A stretch of DNA of 17,564 nucleotides from NCBI GenBank assembly GCA_964633815.1, contig CAZWHW010000034.1, forward strand, positions 1-17,564, written 5' to 3'. Shown here one piece after another: positions 6,855 to 14,249 of the stretch; position 1 is the first letter of the stretch, and each line of letters opens with the position of its first letter. This stretch comes from CALKZN01 sp964633815 (GTDB lineage Bacteria; Pseudomonadota; Gammaproteobacteria; Arenicellales; Arenicellaceae). The position numbers were made by a program, and so were the translations under genes. The notes under the pieces were generated by a model that searched no databases, was not told the DNA's origin, and was given only the letters and a program-made list of their open reading frames with translations.

Positions 6855-6890
6855 TAAAAAAGTCGGCTTTAAGCCGACTTTTTTATTTAT
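6855..6890. terminator. Bidirectional intrinsic terminator
   Basis: The arms AGTCGGCTT and AAGCCGACT (6861–6879, one base between them) are flanked by AAAAA and TTTTT runs that extend the stem and give a T tract on either strand. It lies 10–20 bases after the NDP-sugar enzyme gene and about 30 bases after the end of the minus-strand YciI-like gene, so it serves both convergent transcripts. Confidence 0.9.
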
Positions 6891-6919
6891 TTGGAATTTA
6901 AAATTATAGAAAACTGGCC

Positions 6920-7216
6920 TTAATCAATAAAACTTGCCACATCTATTAACTTGACGTTCTCTATACAAACTTTTTCCCAGACTTTGCCAGTGACATAAGG
7001 TTCTTGTTTTAGCCATTCGTCAAGTTGTTCGCGCGTTTCAAAGCGCACATGCAATGAAGAGCCAATCATTTCACCGTTTTCATTGGTAATCGCACCAGCG
7101 CTGATAATATTGCCATTGTTGATGGCTTTTTTCAGGCCAACGAGGTGTGCTTCTCGATTCGCCATGCGATTTTCAACTTGGTTAACAAAGTCATGGGCTG
7201 TGACAATAAAGTCCAT
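6920..7216 (-). CDS. YciI-like protein
   Basis: The 98-residue product has the fold signature of the YciI / YCII-related family, small dimeric ferredoxin-like proteins thought to act as lyases or dehydratases through a His-Asp pair. Visible points are AHDF at 7–10, HLVGLKKAINNGNIISAGAI from His24, a GSSLHVRFET strand and the EPYVTGKVWEKVCIENVK end, which parallels E. coli YciI (DPYVAAGVYEHVSVKPF). The physiological substrate is unknown. I chose the ATG at 7216 because GAGGAA (7228–7223) lies just upstream and the family starts here. The frame runs open to 7300, but that part overlaps the membrane-protein gene. The ribosome site overlaps the TGA of that upstream gene (TGAGGAA), which suggests translational coupling. 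It is the last gene of the htpG cluster. Confidence 0.85.
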   Translation of the reverse strand: MDFIVTAHDFVNQVENRMANREAHLVGLKKAINNGNIISAGAITNENGEMIGSSLHVRFETREQLDEWLKQEPYVTGKVWEKVCIENVKLIDVASFID

Positions 7217-7226
7217 AGTGTGTTCC

Positions 7227-7538
7227 TCAGGGTTTAAATTGTTCATCGGATGTTTTGGGTTCAATGGATTCTTCCGAAGATTCATGCTCTGTGGTTTCAT
7301 GGCGATTTGGATTGAATCGCGTCTCGTATAGAAAACTACCTAGCAGGCCAGCAAAGAATACCATAGGGATACCCAGCGTAAAGGCTAGCGTGCCATGCTC
7401 TGGAAATAAATTATCAGTCATTAATAGAGTGATAAATAAAATGCATGGCACTCCCGTTGCAGCTTGCCATCGTTTAGTTAGACATTGCAAAACAAGGCCT
7501 AATAAAACGATAGCAACAAAGACAACAAATACAATCAT
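7227..7538 (-). CDS. Small membrane protein with acidic tail
   Basis: The 103-residue product has three probable membrane helices, at about 2–20, 30–46 and 51–71. A hydrophilic tail (74–103) rich in Glu, Ser and Pro follows (ETTEHESSEESIEPKTSDEQF). I do not recognise the family; it resembles other small septation or YhaH-like inner-membrane proteins only in layout. It is very likely real: it starts 13 bases after the htpG stop on the same strand and ends 10 bases before the YciI-like gene, whose ribosome site overlaps its stop. No good ribosome site precedes its own ATG, so it may depend on coupling to htpG translation. The arrangement implies co-transcription with htpG and therefore heat induction. 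Confidence 0.75.
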   Translation of the reverse strand: MIVFVVFVAIVLLGLVLQCLTKRWQAATGVPCILFITLLMTDNLFPEHGTLAFTLGIPMVFFAGLLGSFLYETRFNPNRHETTEHESSEESIEPKTSDEQFKP

Positions 7539-7551
7539 GTTGAAAAATTTG

Positions 7552-9435
7552 TTATGCAGCTAACAGCTTATTAATACGTTTGACGTAATCCGCAGGGTTT
7601 TGCAATTGCGCACCTTCAGCCAATGCAGCTTGGTCAAATAAAACCATTGCCCAATCAGAAAGATCATCAGCGTCTTTTTCGAGTTTTTTGACAATAGCAT
7701 GCTCAGGGTTTAGCTCTAAAATAGGTTTGCTACTTGGCATGTCTTGTCCCATCGCTTTCATGATGCGTTCAAGATTTGCACCAGGATCATTTTCATCTGC
7801 AACCAAGCAAGCTGGAGAGTCAGTTAAGCGATTAGTTAAGCGCACGTCTTTGATACGATCTTTCAACGATTCTTTGACAGCAGCAATCACATCAGAAAAT
7901 TCTTGTTCTTGTTGTTCTTGCGCCTGTTTTTCTTCTTCGTCTAGTTCAATACCGCCTTTGCTAACAGATTTAAGAGATTTGCCATCGAACTCATTCACAC
8001 TGTTCGCTAACCATTCATCAACTGGGTCAGAAAGAAGCAAAACTTCGATACCTTTCTTTTTGAATACTTCTAAATGTGGTGAGCCTTTAGCGGCTGCATA
8101 GTTTTGTGCTGTGATGTAGTAGATGGCTTCTTGATCATCATTCATTCTTTCAACATAGTCTGCAAAAGAGACGTTTTGCTTGTCATCTTCATTGTGAGTT
8201 GATGCGAAACGTAATAATGGCAATAGTTTTTCTTTGTTAGCAAAATCTTCAACTACGCCTTCTTTAATGACTTGGCCAAATTCACTCCAAAATCCTTGAT
8301 ATTGTTCGGCATCTTCTTTGCCCATGCGAGTTAATTCGTCAATGACACGTTTAATAATTCGGCCTTTGATTTTTTCAATATCCTTGTTTGTTTGTAGAAT
8401 TTCACGAGAAACATTCAAAGGTAGGTCTTGAGCATCGATAACACCTTTGACGAAACGCAAATAGTTTGGCAAAAGGTTTTCGGCATCATCCATGATAAAT
8501 ACACGTTTGACATATAACTGTAAGCCTCGTTTAGCATTTTGTTGATATAAGTCAAATGGTGCTTTTTTAGGAATGAATAACAGTGAAGTGTATTCTAAGT
8601 TGCCTTCAACTTTATGGTGTAAAGTTGAAATAGGGGCTTCTTGGTCATAAGTTAATGATTGATAGAAGTTATTGTATTCTTCTTCCTCAATCTCGTTTTT
8701 GCTTCTAGCCCATATAGCAACGCCTGTATTAACTGCCTGCCACTCTTTACTCTCAGTTGCTTCTTCTTTGTCATCATCTGATTCAACCGTGATTGTTTTT
8801 TCTAACTCAACGGGAAGTGAGATGTGGTCAGAGTATTTCTTGATGATGCTTTCAACACGGAATTCATCGGCGTATTCACTTTCACCTTCTTTGAGTTTTA
8901 ATGTGATAGTGGTGCCAATTTCGGGTTTATCATAATCTTCGAGAGAATATTCGCCTTTACCAGCCGAAATCCAACGTGTTGCCGATTCTTCACCAGCTTT
9001 ACGTGTAGTTAGAGTGACTTCATCAGCAACCATAAAGACTGAGTAAAATCCGACACCAAATTGGCCGATCAAGTTTACATCGTCATTGTTGCTTTCTTTG
9101 GCACTTTCTAGTGCTTGCATGAATTTTTTTGTGCCAGAGCGAGCAATAGTGCCAATATTCTCTATCACCTCGTCTTTGCTCATGCCAAGGCCGGTGTCAG
9201 CAATTGTGATGGTATTGTTGTCTTTATCTAGACTGATTTGTACGCGCATTTCACTTTCGTCTGGCAGAAGACTTGCATCAGTTAGTGCTTCAAAACGGCG
9301 TTTATCAATCGCATCGGAAGAGTTGGAGATTAACTCGCGTAAAAAGATTTCCTTTTTGCTGTAAAGCGAGTGAATCATTAAATCAAGAAGTTGCGTGATT
9401 TCAGTTTCAAACTGGTGTGTAGTTGCTTTGCTCAT
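7552..9435 (-). CDS. htpG: Molecular chaperone HtpG (Hsp90)
   Basis: HtpG is the bacterial Hsp90, a cytosolic dimer that remodels client proteins through an ATP-driven clamp cycle and cooperates with DnaK. The 627-residue product is close to the E. coli length (624). The GHKL ATPase domain shows RELISNSSDAIDK with catalytic Glu34 and Mg-binding Asn38, DTGLGM with Asp80, GTIARSGTKKF for the lid, and IGQFGVGFYSVFMVAD for the last ATP loop. The middle domain includes LLFIPKKAPFDLY, RGLQLYVKRVFIMDD and the LPLNVSREILQ catalytic-loop region. The dimerisation domain ends NPADYVKRINKLLAA. It lacks the charged linker and MEEVD tail of eukaryotic Hsp90, as expected. No Shine-Dalgarno match is obvious before the ATG. 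Two promoter candidates lie 70–130 bases upstream. It heads a three-gene minus-strand cluster. Confidence 0.98.
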   Translation of the reverse strand: MSKATTHQFETEITQLLDLMIHSLYSKKEIFLRELISNSSDAIDKRRFEALTDASLLPDESEMRVQISLDKDNNTITIADTGLGMSKDEVIENIGTIARSGTKKFMQALESAKESNNDDVNLIGQFGVGFYSVFMVADEVTLTTRKAGEESATRWISAGKGEYSLEDYDKPEIGTTITLKLKEGESEYADEFRVESIIKKYSDHISLPVELEKTITVESDDDKEEATESKEWQAVNTGVAIWARSKNEIEEEEYNNFYQSLTYDQEAPISTLHHKVEGNLEYTSLLFIPKKAPFDLYQQNAKRGLQLYVKRVFIMDDAENLLPNYLRFVKGVIDAQDLPLNVSREILQTNKDIEKIKGRIIKRVIDELTRMGKEDAEQYQGFWSEFGQVIKEGVVEDFANKEKLLPLLRFASTHNEDDKQNVSFADYVERMNDDQEAIYYITAQNYAAAKGSPHLEVFKKKGIEVLLLSDPVDEWLANSVNEFDGKSLKSVSKGGIELDEEEKQAQEQQEQEFSDVIAAVKESLKDRIKDVRLTNRLTDSPACLVADENDPGANLERIMKAMGQDMPSSKPILELNPEHAIVKKLEKDADDLSDWAMVLFDQAALAEGAQLQNPADYVKRINKLLAA

Positions 9436-9505
9436 GGCTATTTTTGTATGTATTCGTGTTGTGAAAAAAAATTATTTAGATGTTTTTGTTAGCAAAAAAA
9501 TACTA

Positions 9506-9534
9506 TGTATAAGTAGACCTAAATAGATTGTCAA
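9506..9534 (-). promoter_or_regulatory. Putative sigma-70 promoter of htpG
   Basis: Read on the minus strand, TTGACA (9534–9529) is a perfect -35 and TATACA (9511–9506) a good -10, with the ideal 17-base spacer. Start of transcription would be near 9499, leaving a leader of about 63 bases before the htpG ATG. Confidence 0.75.
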
Positions 9535-9536
9535 TT

Positions 9537-9564
9537 AGATAAGGTTGATAGAAATAAAATCAAG
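9537..9564 (-). promoter_or_regulatory. Putative sigma-32 promoter of htpG
   Basis: Read on the minus strand, CTTGATT (9564–9558) resembles the sigma-32 -35 CTTGAAA, and CCTTATCT (9544–9537) resembles CCCCATNT with two mismatches, 13 bases apart. It lies immediately upstream of the sigma-70 element. htpG is a known sigma-32 target, which raises the prior, but the -10 match is only moderate. Confidence 0.4.
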
Positions 9565-9586
9565 CGAAAAAATTTGAAAAACCACG

Positions 9587-9615
9587 TTGACCCAGTTCAG
9601 ATGAATGAGTATAGT
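9587..9615 (+). promoter_or_regulatory. tRNA operon promoter with GC-rich discriminator
   Basis: TTGACC (9587–9592) and TATAGT (9610–9615) are 17 bases apart. The bases after the -10, CGCGCC, form a GC-rich discriminator of the kind found at stable-RNA promoters under stringent (ppGpp) control. The first tRNA begins 77 bases downstream. This promoter is back-to-back with the htpG promoters, 22 bases between their -35 elements. Confidence 0.8.
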
Positions 9616-9692
9616 CGCGCCACCACTTAGGGGTGATTGAAGAATAAATCATTTCATTTATAATTCATGAGCTTTGAGTTAATTGATATGTT

Positions 9693-9769
<77 letters not shown>

Positions 9770-9826
9770 TCAATTAAAGCTTGGCGGCTGTGGGTAAAAA
9801 GTGGTCTGATTAATGCAAACGGTCGA

Positions 9827-9903
9827 GTGCCCGTAGCTCAACTGGATAGAGCAACGGCCTTCTAAGCCGTAGGTTACAGGTTCGAGTCCTGTCGGGCGCG
9901 CCA
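9827..9903 (+). tRNA. tRNA-Arg (UCU)
   Basis: The 77-base cloverleaf has acceptor GTGCCCG/CGGGCGC with a T-G wobble at the second pair, discriminator G and encoded CCA. The anticodon loop CTTCTAA, closed by ACGGC/GCCGT, gives TCT, which reads AGA and AGG. E. coli's comparable cluster has tRNA-Arg(CCG), so the arginine isoacceptor here differs. The T arm carries GGTTCGAGTCC. Confidence 0.96.
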
Positions 9904-9946
9904 CTATTTACAAAATCATGCTGTCTAATTAAGATAGTTTAATTAT

Positions 9947-10023
9947 GGTGATTGTAGCTCAGTTGGTAGAGCCCCGGATTGTGATTCCGGTCGTCGTGGG
10001 TTCGAGTCCCATCAGTCACCCCA
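9947..10023 (+). tRNA. tRNA-His (GUG)
   Basis: The acceptor GTGATTG (9948–9954) pairs with CAGTCAC, with one T-G wobble. The extra 5' G (9947) opposite discriminator C10020 is the histidine identity pair G-1:C73. CCA is encoded at 10021–10023. The anticodon loop TTGTGAT between CCGGA and TCCGG gives GTG. Confidence 0.97.
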
Positions 10024-10107
10024 CTTAAACTTTAGCAATCGGGGTTTAATTGTTTTGATAACGTTTTAAGCTCAAGTGATAAAGCCACTAAAAATGTATG
10101 CAAGCGC

Positions 10108-10137
10108 TTGTTTGTAACTGTTTGATTGAGGTAAAAT
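10108..10137 (+). promoter_or_regulatory. Possible separate promoter for tRNA-Leu
   Basis: TTGTTT (10108–10113) and TAAAAT (10132–10137) are 18 bases apart and are followed by TCGCCG. They lie in the unusually long 184-base gap between tRNA-His and tRNA-Leu. The palindrome CAAGCGCTTG (10101–10110) overlaps the -35. The gap holds no other gene. Confidence 0.4.
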
Positions 10138-10207
10138 TCGCCGTCCGTATTTGAGTGCCAATATTTGTTGTCATGAGGTAGGGATAAAATGTGAATTAAA
10201 TGCGTAC

Positions 10208-10292
<85 letters not shown>

Positions 10293-10502
10293 TTTAATTG
10301 CTAAGATAGAGCTAAAGACAAAATTATGTATATATGTATAGTTATGTCAATTGCCTGTTCTAGGCGTAAAATTCCACATTTTAAAAACGTTGAAAAAAAG
10401 CTCAAACGATGACCTTGCCTAACTATGAACATGGCAACAGGATCGTATTTGAGAATAATTAATAGTTCATTAAAGAACTGATTGAATTGAGATATTCTAT
10501 TT

Positions 10503-11804
10503 ATGCAAACTTCAGTTGAGAAAACAGGCGCAATTTCCCGAAAAATGACTGTTACTGTTCCTAGTGATCGTATTCAAAAGGCATCAGACATTCGTTTGAA
10601 AGAGTTATCTAAGAAAGTAAAGATTGATGGCTTCCGCAAAGGCAAAGTGCCAATGAATATTGTTAAGGCACGCTATGGTGATTCAGTTTATTTCGAAGTT
10701 GTTGAAAAAGTCATCGATGAGACTGTACGTGAAGCATTAGCTTCTGAAAAGTTGAATCCAGCGGCAATACCAGATGTGAATCCAACTACAATGGAACCTG
10801 GTAAGGATTTAGTCTATGAGGCTGATTTTGATTTGATGCCAGAAATTAAAGATATTAATCTGGCTGATATTAAAATCAAAACAGCTGTAGCAACAGTAAA
10901 AGATAAAGATATCGACTTGTCGCTTGAACAGTTGCAAAAGCAACAAGTAGAATGGAAAGATGTTAAGCGTAAATCGAAAAAAGGCGATCGCGTGATTGTG
11001 GACTTTTCTGGTTCAATTGATGGCACTGACTTTTCTGGCGGACAAGCTGAGCAGACGCCAATCGTATTGGGCGAAGGTCAAATGTTGGATGATTTCGAGA
11101 AAGGTTTAATTGGTGTGAAAGCTGATGAAGACAAAACTATTGAAGTGAATTTCCCAAAAGATTATCCAGGTGAAGAAGTTGCTGGTAAAAAAGCTGAATT
11201 TGCTATCAAAGTGCATTCAGTGTCTGAAGCTATTCTTCCCGAAATCGATGACGAGTTTGCTAAGCGTTATAATAGTGATAGCGTTAAGACTCTTCGCGAA
11301 GAAGTTCAGAAAACAATGGATGTAAACGTTGAGAGCACGTTAAGCTCGGTCAATAGAGTACGTGTTTTTGATGCGTTAGTCAGTAAAGTAGCGATTGATG
11401 TACCGCGTAAGTTAGTTCAAGAAGAAATCGTTCGCATGGCTGAAAACCAAAAAGATCAAATGCGTCAACAGGGTATGGATCCTGAAATAGTTGGCAGAAA
11501 TACTGATGTTTTCGAACCTGAGGCGAAGAAACGTGTTGCTCTTGGTTTGATTATGATGCAATACATTCAAGAACAAGGCATCAAAGTTGATCATGCTAAA
11601 GTTGATGAATACATTGCAAAAATGGCTTCAGGTTATGAAGATCCGGCCGAATTCATTGCTTATTACAATTCTGACAAAGAGCGGAAATCGCAAGTTGAGT
11701 CATTAGTGCTTGAGGCGCAGGTTGTTGAGAGTTTGCTTGAAACGGCTGATTCTTCAGAAGAAAAAGTTAATGTTAAAGACTTGTTAGATGGCAAAGTAGC
11801 TTAA
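10503..11804 (+). CDS. tig: Trigger factor, ribosome-associated chaperone
   Basis: Trigger factor sits at the ribosome exit tunnel and shields nascent chains; it also has peptidyl-prolyl isomerase activity. The 433-residue product is one residue longer than E. coli's. Residues 1–about 115 form the ribosome-binding domain with the signature GFRKGKVP at 43–50. Residues about 160–240 form the FKBP-like isomerase domain (KGDRVIVDFSGSIDG, LGEGQMLDDFEKGLIG). The rest, to about 420, is the helical substrate-binding domain. The last residues are acidic and then DLLDGKVA. The start is set by the family N-terminus MQTSVEKTGAISRKM. The ribosome site is poor (GAG about 10 bases upstream). The 210-base leader after tRNA-Leu shows no promoter I trust. 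A strong terminator follows the gene. Confidence 0.97.
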   Translation: MQTSVEKTGAISRKMTVTVPSDRIQKASDIRLKELSKKVKIDGFRKGKVPMNIVKARYGDSVYFEVVEKVIDETVREALASEKLNPAAIPDVNPTTMEPGKDLVYEADFDLMPEIKDINLADIKIKTAVATVKDKDIDLSLEQLQKQQVEWKDVKRKSKKGDRVIVDFSGSIDGTDFSGGQAEQTPIVLGEGQMLDDFEKGLIGVKADEDKTIEVNFPKDYPGEEVAGKKAEFAIKVHSVSEAILPEIDDEFAKRYNSDSVKTLREEVQKTMDVNVESTLSSVNRVRVFDALVSKVAIDVPRKLVQEEIVRMAENQKDQMRQQGMDPEIVGRNTDVFEPEAKKRVALGLIMMQYIQEQGIKVDHAKVDEYIAKMASGYEDPAEFIAYYNSDKERKSQVESLVLEAQVVESLLETADSSEEKVNVKDLLDGKVA

Positions 11805-11825
11805 ACTTCAATTAAGGTTGTATTC

Positions 11826-11856
11826 AAAGGCCCTGCATTGCAGGGCTTTTTTTGTT
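11826..11856 (+). terminator. Intrinsic terminator of tig
   Basis: GCCCTGCA (11830–11837) and TGCAGGGC (11839–11846) form a GC-rich stem, extended by A-T pairs and a wobble on the outside, followed by seven T. It lies 22 bases after the tig stop and separates tig from clpP. Confidence 0.9.
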
Positions 11857-11970
11857 GTTTTGTTATAAATTTGATTTTTACCGTGATTTATATATTAACA
11901 GTGGTGAATTTGCATAGTCAGTGCAGTTTTGTTTCGATACAATTAGGTTAAATAATTTAGGATTTAAATA

Positions 11971-12639
11971 ATGTCAGGTATTACTAACCAACAACTAACG
12001 TCACACACATCTTTGTCAGCTACACAATCTATCACGGGTTCTTCTCAAGCTGATGCTTTAGGTTTAGTGCCTATGGTAGTCGAAACAACTGGTCGTGGTG
12101 AACGCGCATTTGATATTTATTCACGGCTTTTAAAAGAGCGGGTAATATTTATTGTTGGCGGGATTGAAGACAATATGGCCAATCTCGTTGTTGCGCAGTT
12201 GTTATTTTTAGAATCTGAAAACCCTGATAAAGATATTCATGTATATATCAATAGCCCAGGTGGTGTGGTGACTGCAGGCATGGCAATTTATGACACTATG
12301 CAATTTATTAAACCAGATGTAAGTACTGTTTGTATCGGCCAGGCTGCTAGTATGGGCGCTGTGCTATTAGCGTCAGGTGCGGAAGGTAAACGTTTTGCTT
12401 TGCCAAATGCTCGTATTATGATTCATCAACCATTGGGTGGTTTCCAAGGTCAAGCAACTGACATTGATATTCATGCTAAAGAAATTTTACGTATTCGTGA
12501 GAATTTGAACCAAATTTTAGCTGACCGCTCTGGAAAGAGTATTGACGAGGTTGCTAAAGATACGGAGCGAGATAATTTTATGAGTGCGCAAGAATCAGCT
12601 GATTACGGCTTGATTGATTCGGTTATTGAAGAGCGTTAA
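11971..12639 (+). CDS. clpP: ATP-dependent Clp protease proteolytic subunit ClpP
   Basis: ClpP forms the double-heptamer serine protease chamber that degrades proteins fed by ClpX or ClpA. The 222-residue product carries the catalytic triad Ser127 (in GQAASMGA), His152 (MIHQPLGG) and Asp201 (DTERDNF), each 16 residues later than in E. coli ClpP. The shift is due to a longer N-terminus: 33 Ser/Thr/Gln-rich residues precede the conserved LVPMV, against about 17 in E. coli. Such a leader is normally removed as a propeptide; the cut would be expected shortly before LVPM. An AGGAT ribosome site 8–10 bases before the ATG supports the long form, and no other in-frame Met lies before LVPM. clpX follows after 94 bases with no terminator. 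No promoter in the 110-base gap after the tig terminator is convincing. Confidence 0.97.
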   Translation: MSGITNQQLTSHTSLSATQSITGSSQADALGLVPMVVETTGRGERAFDIYSRLLKERVIFIVGGIEDNMANLVVAQLLFLESENPDKDIHVYINSPGGVVTAGMAIYDTMQFIKPDVSTVCIGQAASMGAVLLASGAEGKRFALPNARIMIHQPLGGFQGQATDIDIHAKEILRIRENLNQILADRSGKSIDEVAKDTERDNFMSAQESADYGLIDSVIEER

Positions 12640-12733
12640 TAAAATTTACATAAATAGCTTTGTTTCTTATTGCTTTTTAGCTATAAATTAGCTTGTAAGA
12701 AATGAAAGTAGAAGTCATCAGGTCAAACAAAGT

Positions 12734-14014
12734 ATGAGTGATAACAAAAACACAACTAATAATGATGATAACGGCAATGAGAAATTGTTGTATTGTTCCT
12801 TTTGTGGCAAAAGTCAGCACGAAGTTAGAAAGCTAATTGCTGGCCCATCTGTTTTTATTTGCGATGAGTGCGTTGAATTATGTGATGACATTATTCGCGA
12901 AGAAGTATTAGATGAGTTTAGTAAAGTCGGTGAAAAAACTGAATTTGCAAAACCGCAAGAAATTCATGTAGGTTTGGACGACTATATTATCTCGCAAGAG
13001 AAAGCTAAGCGGGTTTTGTCTGTAGCGGTCTACAATCATTATAAGCGTCTTGAAAAAGAAGATAGTAAAGACGGTATTGAAATTGCCAAAAGTAATATTT
13101 TATTAATTGGACCGACAGGGTCTGGTAAAACATTATTAGCTGAAACGTTAGCACGTCAACTCAACGTACCATTTACTATGGCTGATGCCACGACGTTAAC
13201 TGAAGCAGGTTATGTCGGTGAAGATGTTGAAAACATTATTCAAAAGCTTTTGCAAAAATGCGATTATGATGTTGAGAAAGCTGAACGAGGAATTGTTTAT
13301 ATTGATGAGATTGATAAGATTTCTCGTAAATCTGACAATCCATCAATTACTAGGGATGTGTCAGGCGAGGGTGTTCAGCAAGCGTTATTAAAACTAATTG
13401 AAGGATCTGTTGCTTCTGTGCCTCCTCAAGGCGGTCGTAAACATCCACAGCAGGAATTTTTGCAAGTAGATACTCGTAATATTTTGTTTATCTGTGGTGG
13501 TGCTTTTGCTGGTCTTGATCAAGTGATTCGTGAACGTTCGGAGAAAGGTGGTATTGGTTTTGGCGCTGAAGTAACGAGCAAAGACACTGAATCAAATAGC
13601 ACTGAGATATTGAATAAATTAGAACCAGAAGATTTAGTTAAATATGGTTTAATTCCTGAATTCATCGGACGTTTACCAATTATTGCGACGCTTGAAGAGT
13701 TGGATGAAGATGCATTGATTAAAATTTTAACTGAACCAAAAAATGCATTGGTGAAACAATATCAAAAATTGTTCAAATTGGATGGTGTTGATTTAGAAAT
13801 TCGTAAAGATGCTTTGTTGGCGGTAGCTAACAAAGCACAAAAACGTAAAACAGGTGCTCGTGGATTGCGTTCAATTTTGGAAAACTCCTTGCTTGAAACA
13901 ATGTATGAGTTACCATCGCTTGAAGGTGTGACTAAAGTGACTGTTGATAAATCAACGATTGAAGATGGTGCTACACCTTTATATATTTATGAAGAGTCTG
14001 ATAATGCTGCATAA
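12734..14014 (+). CDS. clpX: ATP-dependent unfoldase ClpX
   Basis: ClpX is the AAA+ hexamer that recognises tagged substrates, including SsrA-tagged chains, and threads them into ClpP. The 426-residue product has the N-terminal zinc-binding domain with Cys21, Cys24, Cys43 and Cys46. It then shows Walker A GPTGSGKT at 126–133, the GYVGED pore loop, Walker B IVYIDEIDK, the RKH loop (GGRKHPQQ), the IGF loop (KGGIGFGAE) that docks to ClpP, sensor 1 and arginine-finger region RLPIIATLEEL, and GARGLRSI of the C-terminal small domain. A dozen Asn/Asp-rich residues precede the zinc domain. It lies 94 bases after clpP on the same strand, probably in one transcript, and is followed by a terminator. The ribosome site before the ATG is weak. 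Confidence 0.98.
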   Translation: MSDNKNTTNNDDNGNEKLLYCSFCGKSQHEVRKLIAGPSVFICDECVELCDDIIREEVLDEFSKVGEKTEFAKPQEIHVGLDDYIISQEKAKRVLSVAVYNHYKRLEKEDSKDGIEIAKSNILLIGPTGSGKTLLAETLARQLNVPFTMADATTLTEAGYVGEDVENIIQKLLQKCDYDVEKAERGIVYIDEIDKISRKSDNPSITRDVSGEGVQQALLKLIEGSVASVPPQGGRKHPQQEFLQVDTRNILFICGGAFAGLDQVIRERSEKGGIGFGAEVTSKDTESNSTEILNKLEPEDLVKYGLIPEFIGRLPIIATLEELDEDALIKILTEPKNALVKQYQKLFKLDGVDLEIRKDALLAVANKAQKRKTGARGLRSILENSLLETMYELPSLEGVTKVTVDKSTIEDGATPLYIYEESDNAA

Positions 14015-14036
14015 CAAATCCTTATGATTTTTCTTG

Positions 14037-14068
14037 AAAGGCGACAGCAATACTGGTCGCCTTTTTTA
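14037..14068 (+). terminator. Intrinsic terminator of clpPX
   Basis: AAAGGCGAC (14037–14045) pairs with GTCGCCTTT (14056–14064) around a 10-base loop, followed by more T. It begins 22 bases after the clpX stop and separates clpPX from lon, which has its own promoter. Confidence 0.9.
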
Positions 14069-14160
14069 TTGTGTTTCAATCGTATTAAGTAAATGATCTA
14101 AAGCTATTAATTTAATACATAATTTTTTATTTAAATATGCCAAGATTTTTGAAAATTCAA

Positions 14161-14189
14161 CTTGATATTCATTATTCATAGCTCCATAT
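14161..14189 (+). promoter_or_regulatory. Putative sigma-32 heat-shock promoter of lon
   Basis: CTTGATA (14161–14167) is close to CTTGAAA, and CTCCATAT (14182–14189) matches CCCCATNT with one mismatch, with a 14-base spacer. Transcription would start near 14196, about 55 bases before the lon ATG. lon is a sigma-32 target in E. coli. Found by eye. Confidence 0.6.
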
Positions 14190-14249
14190 AATAATTAATA
14201 CAAGCGTATAAATATTTTTACGTTATTCAACTGAAGGAAATAAAACTAT

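Noticed and set aside
7217..7300. Upstream ATG giving a longer YciI-like protein
   Set aside because: It overlaps the membrane-protein gene, and a strong ribosome site supports the ATG at 7216.
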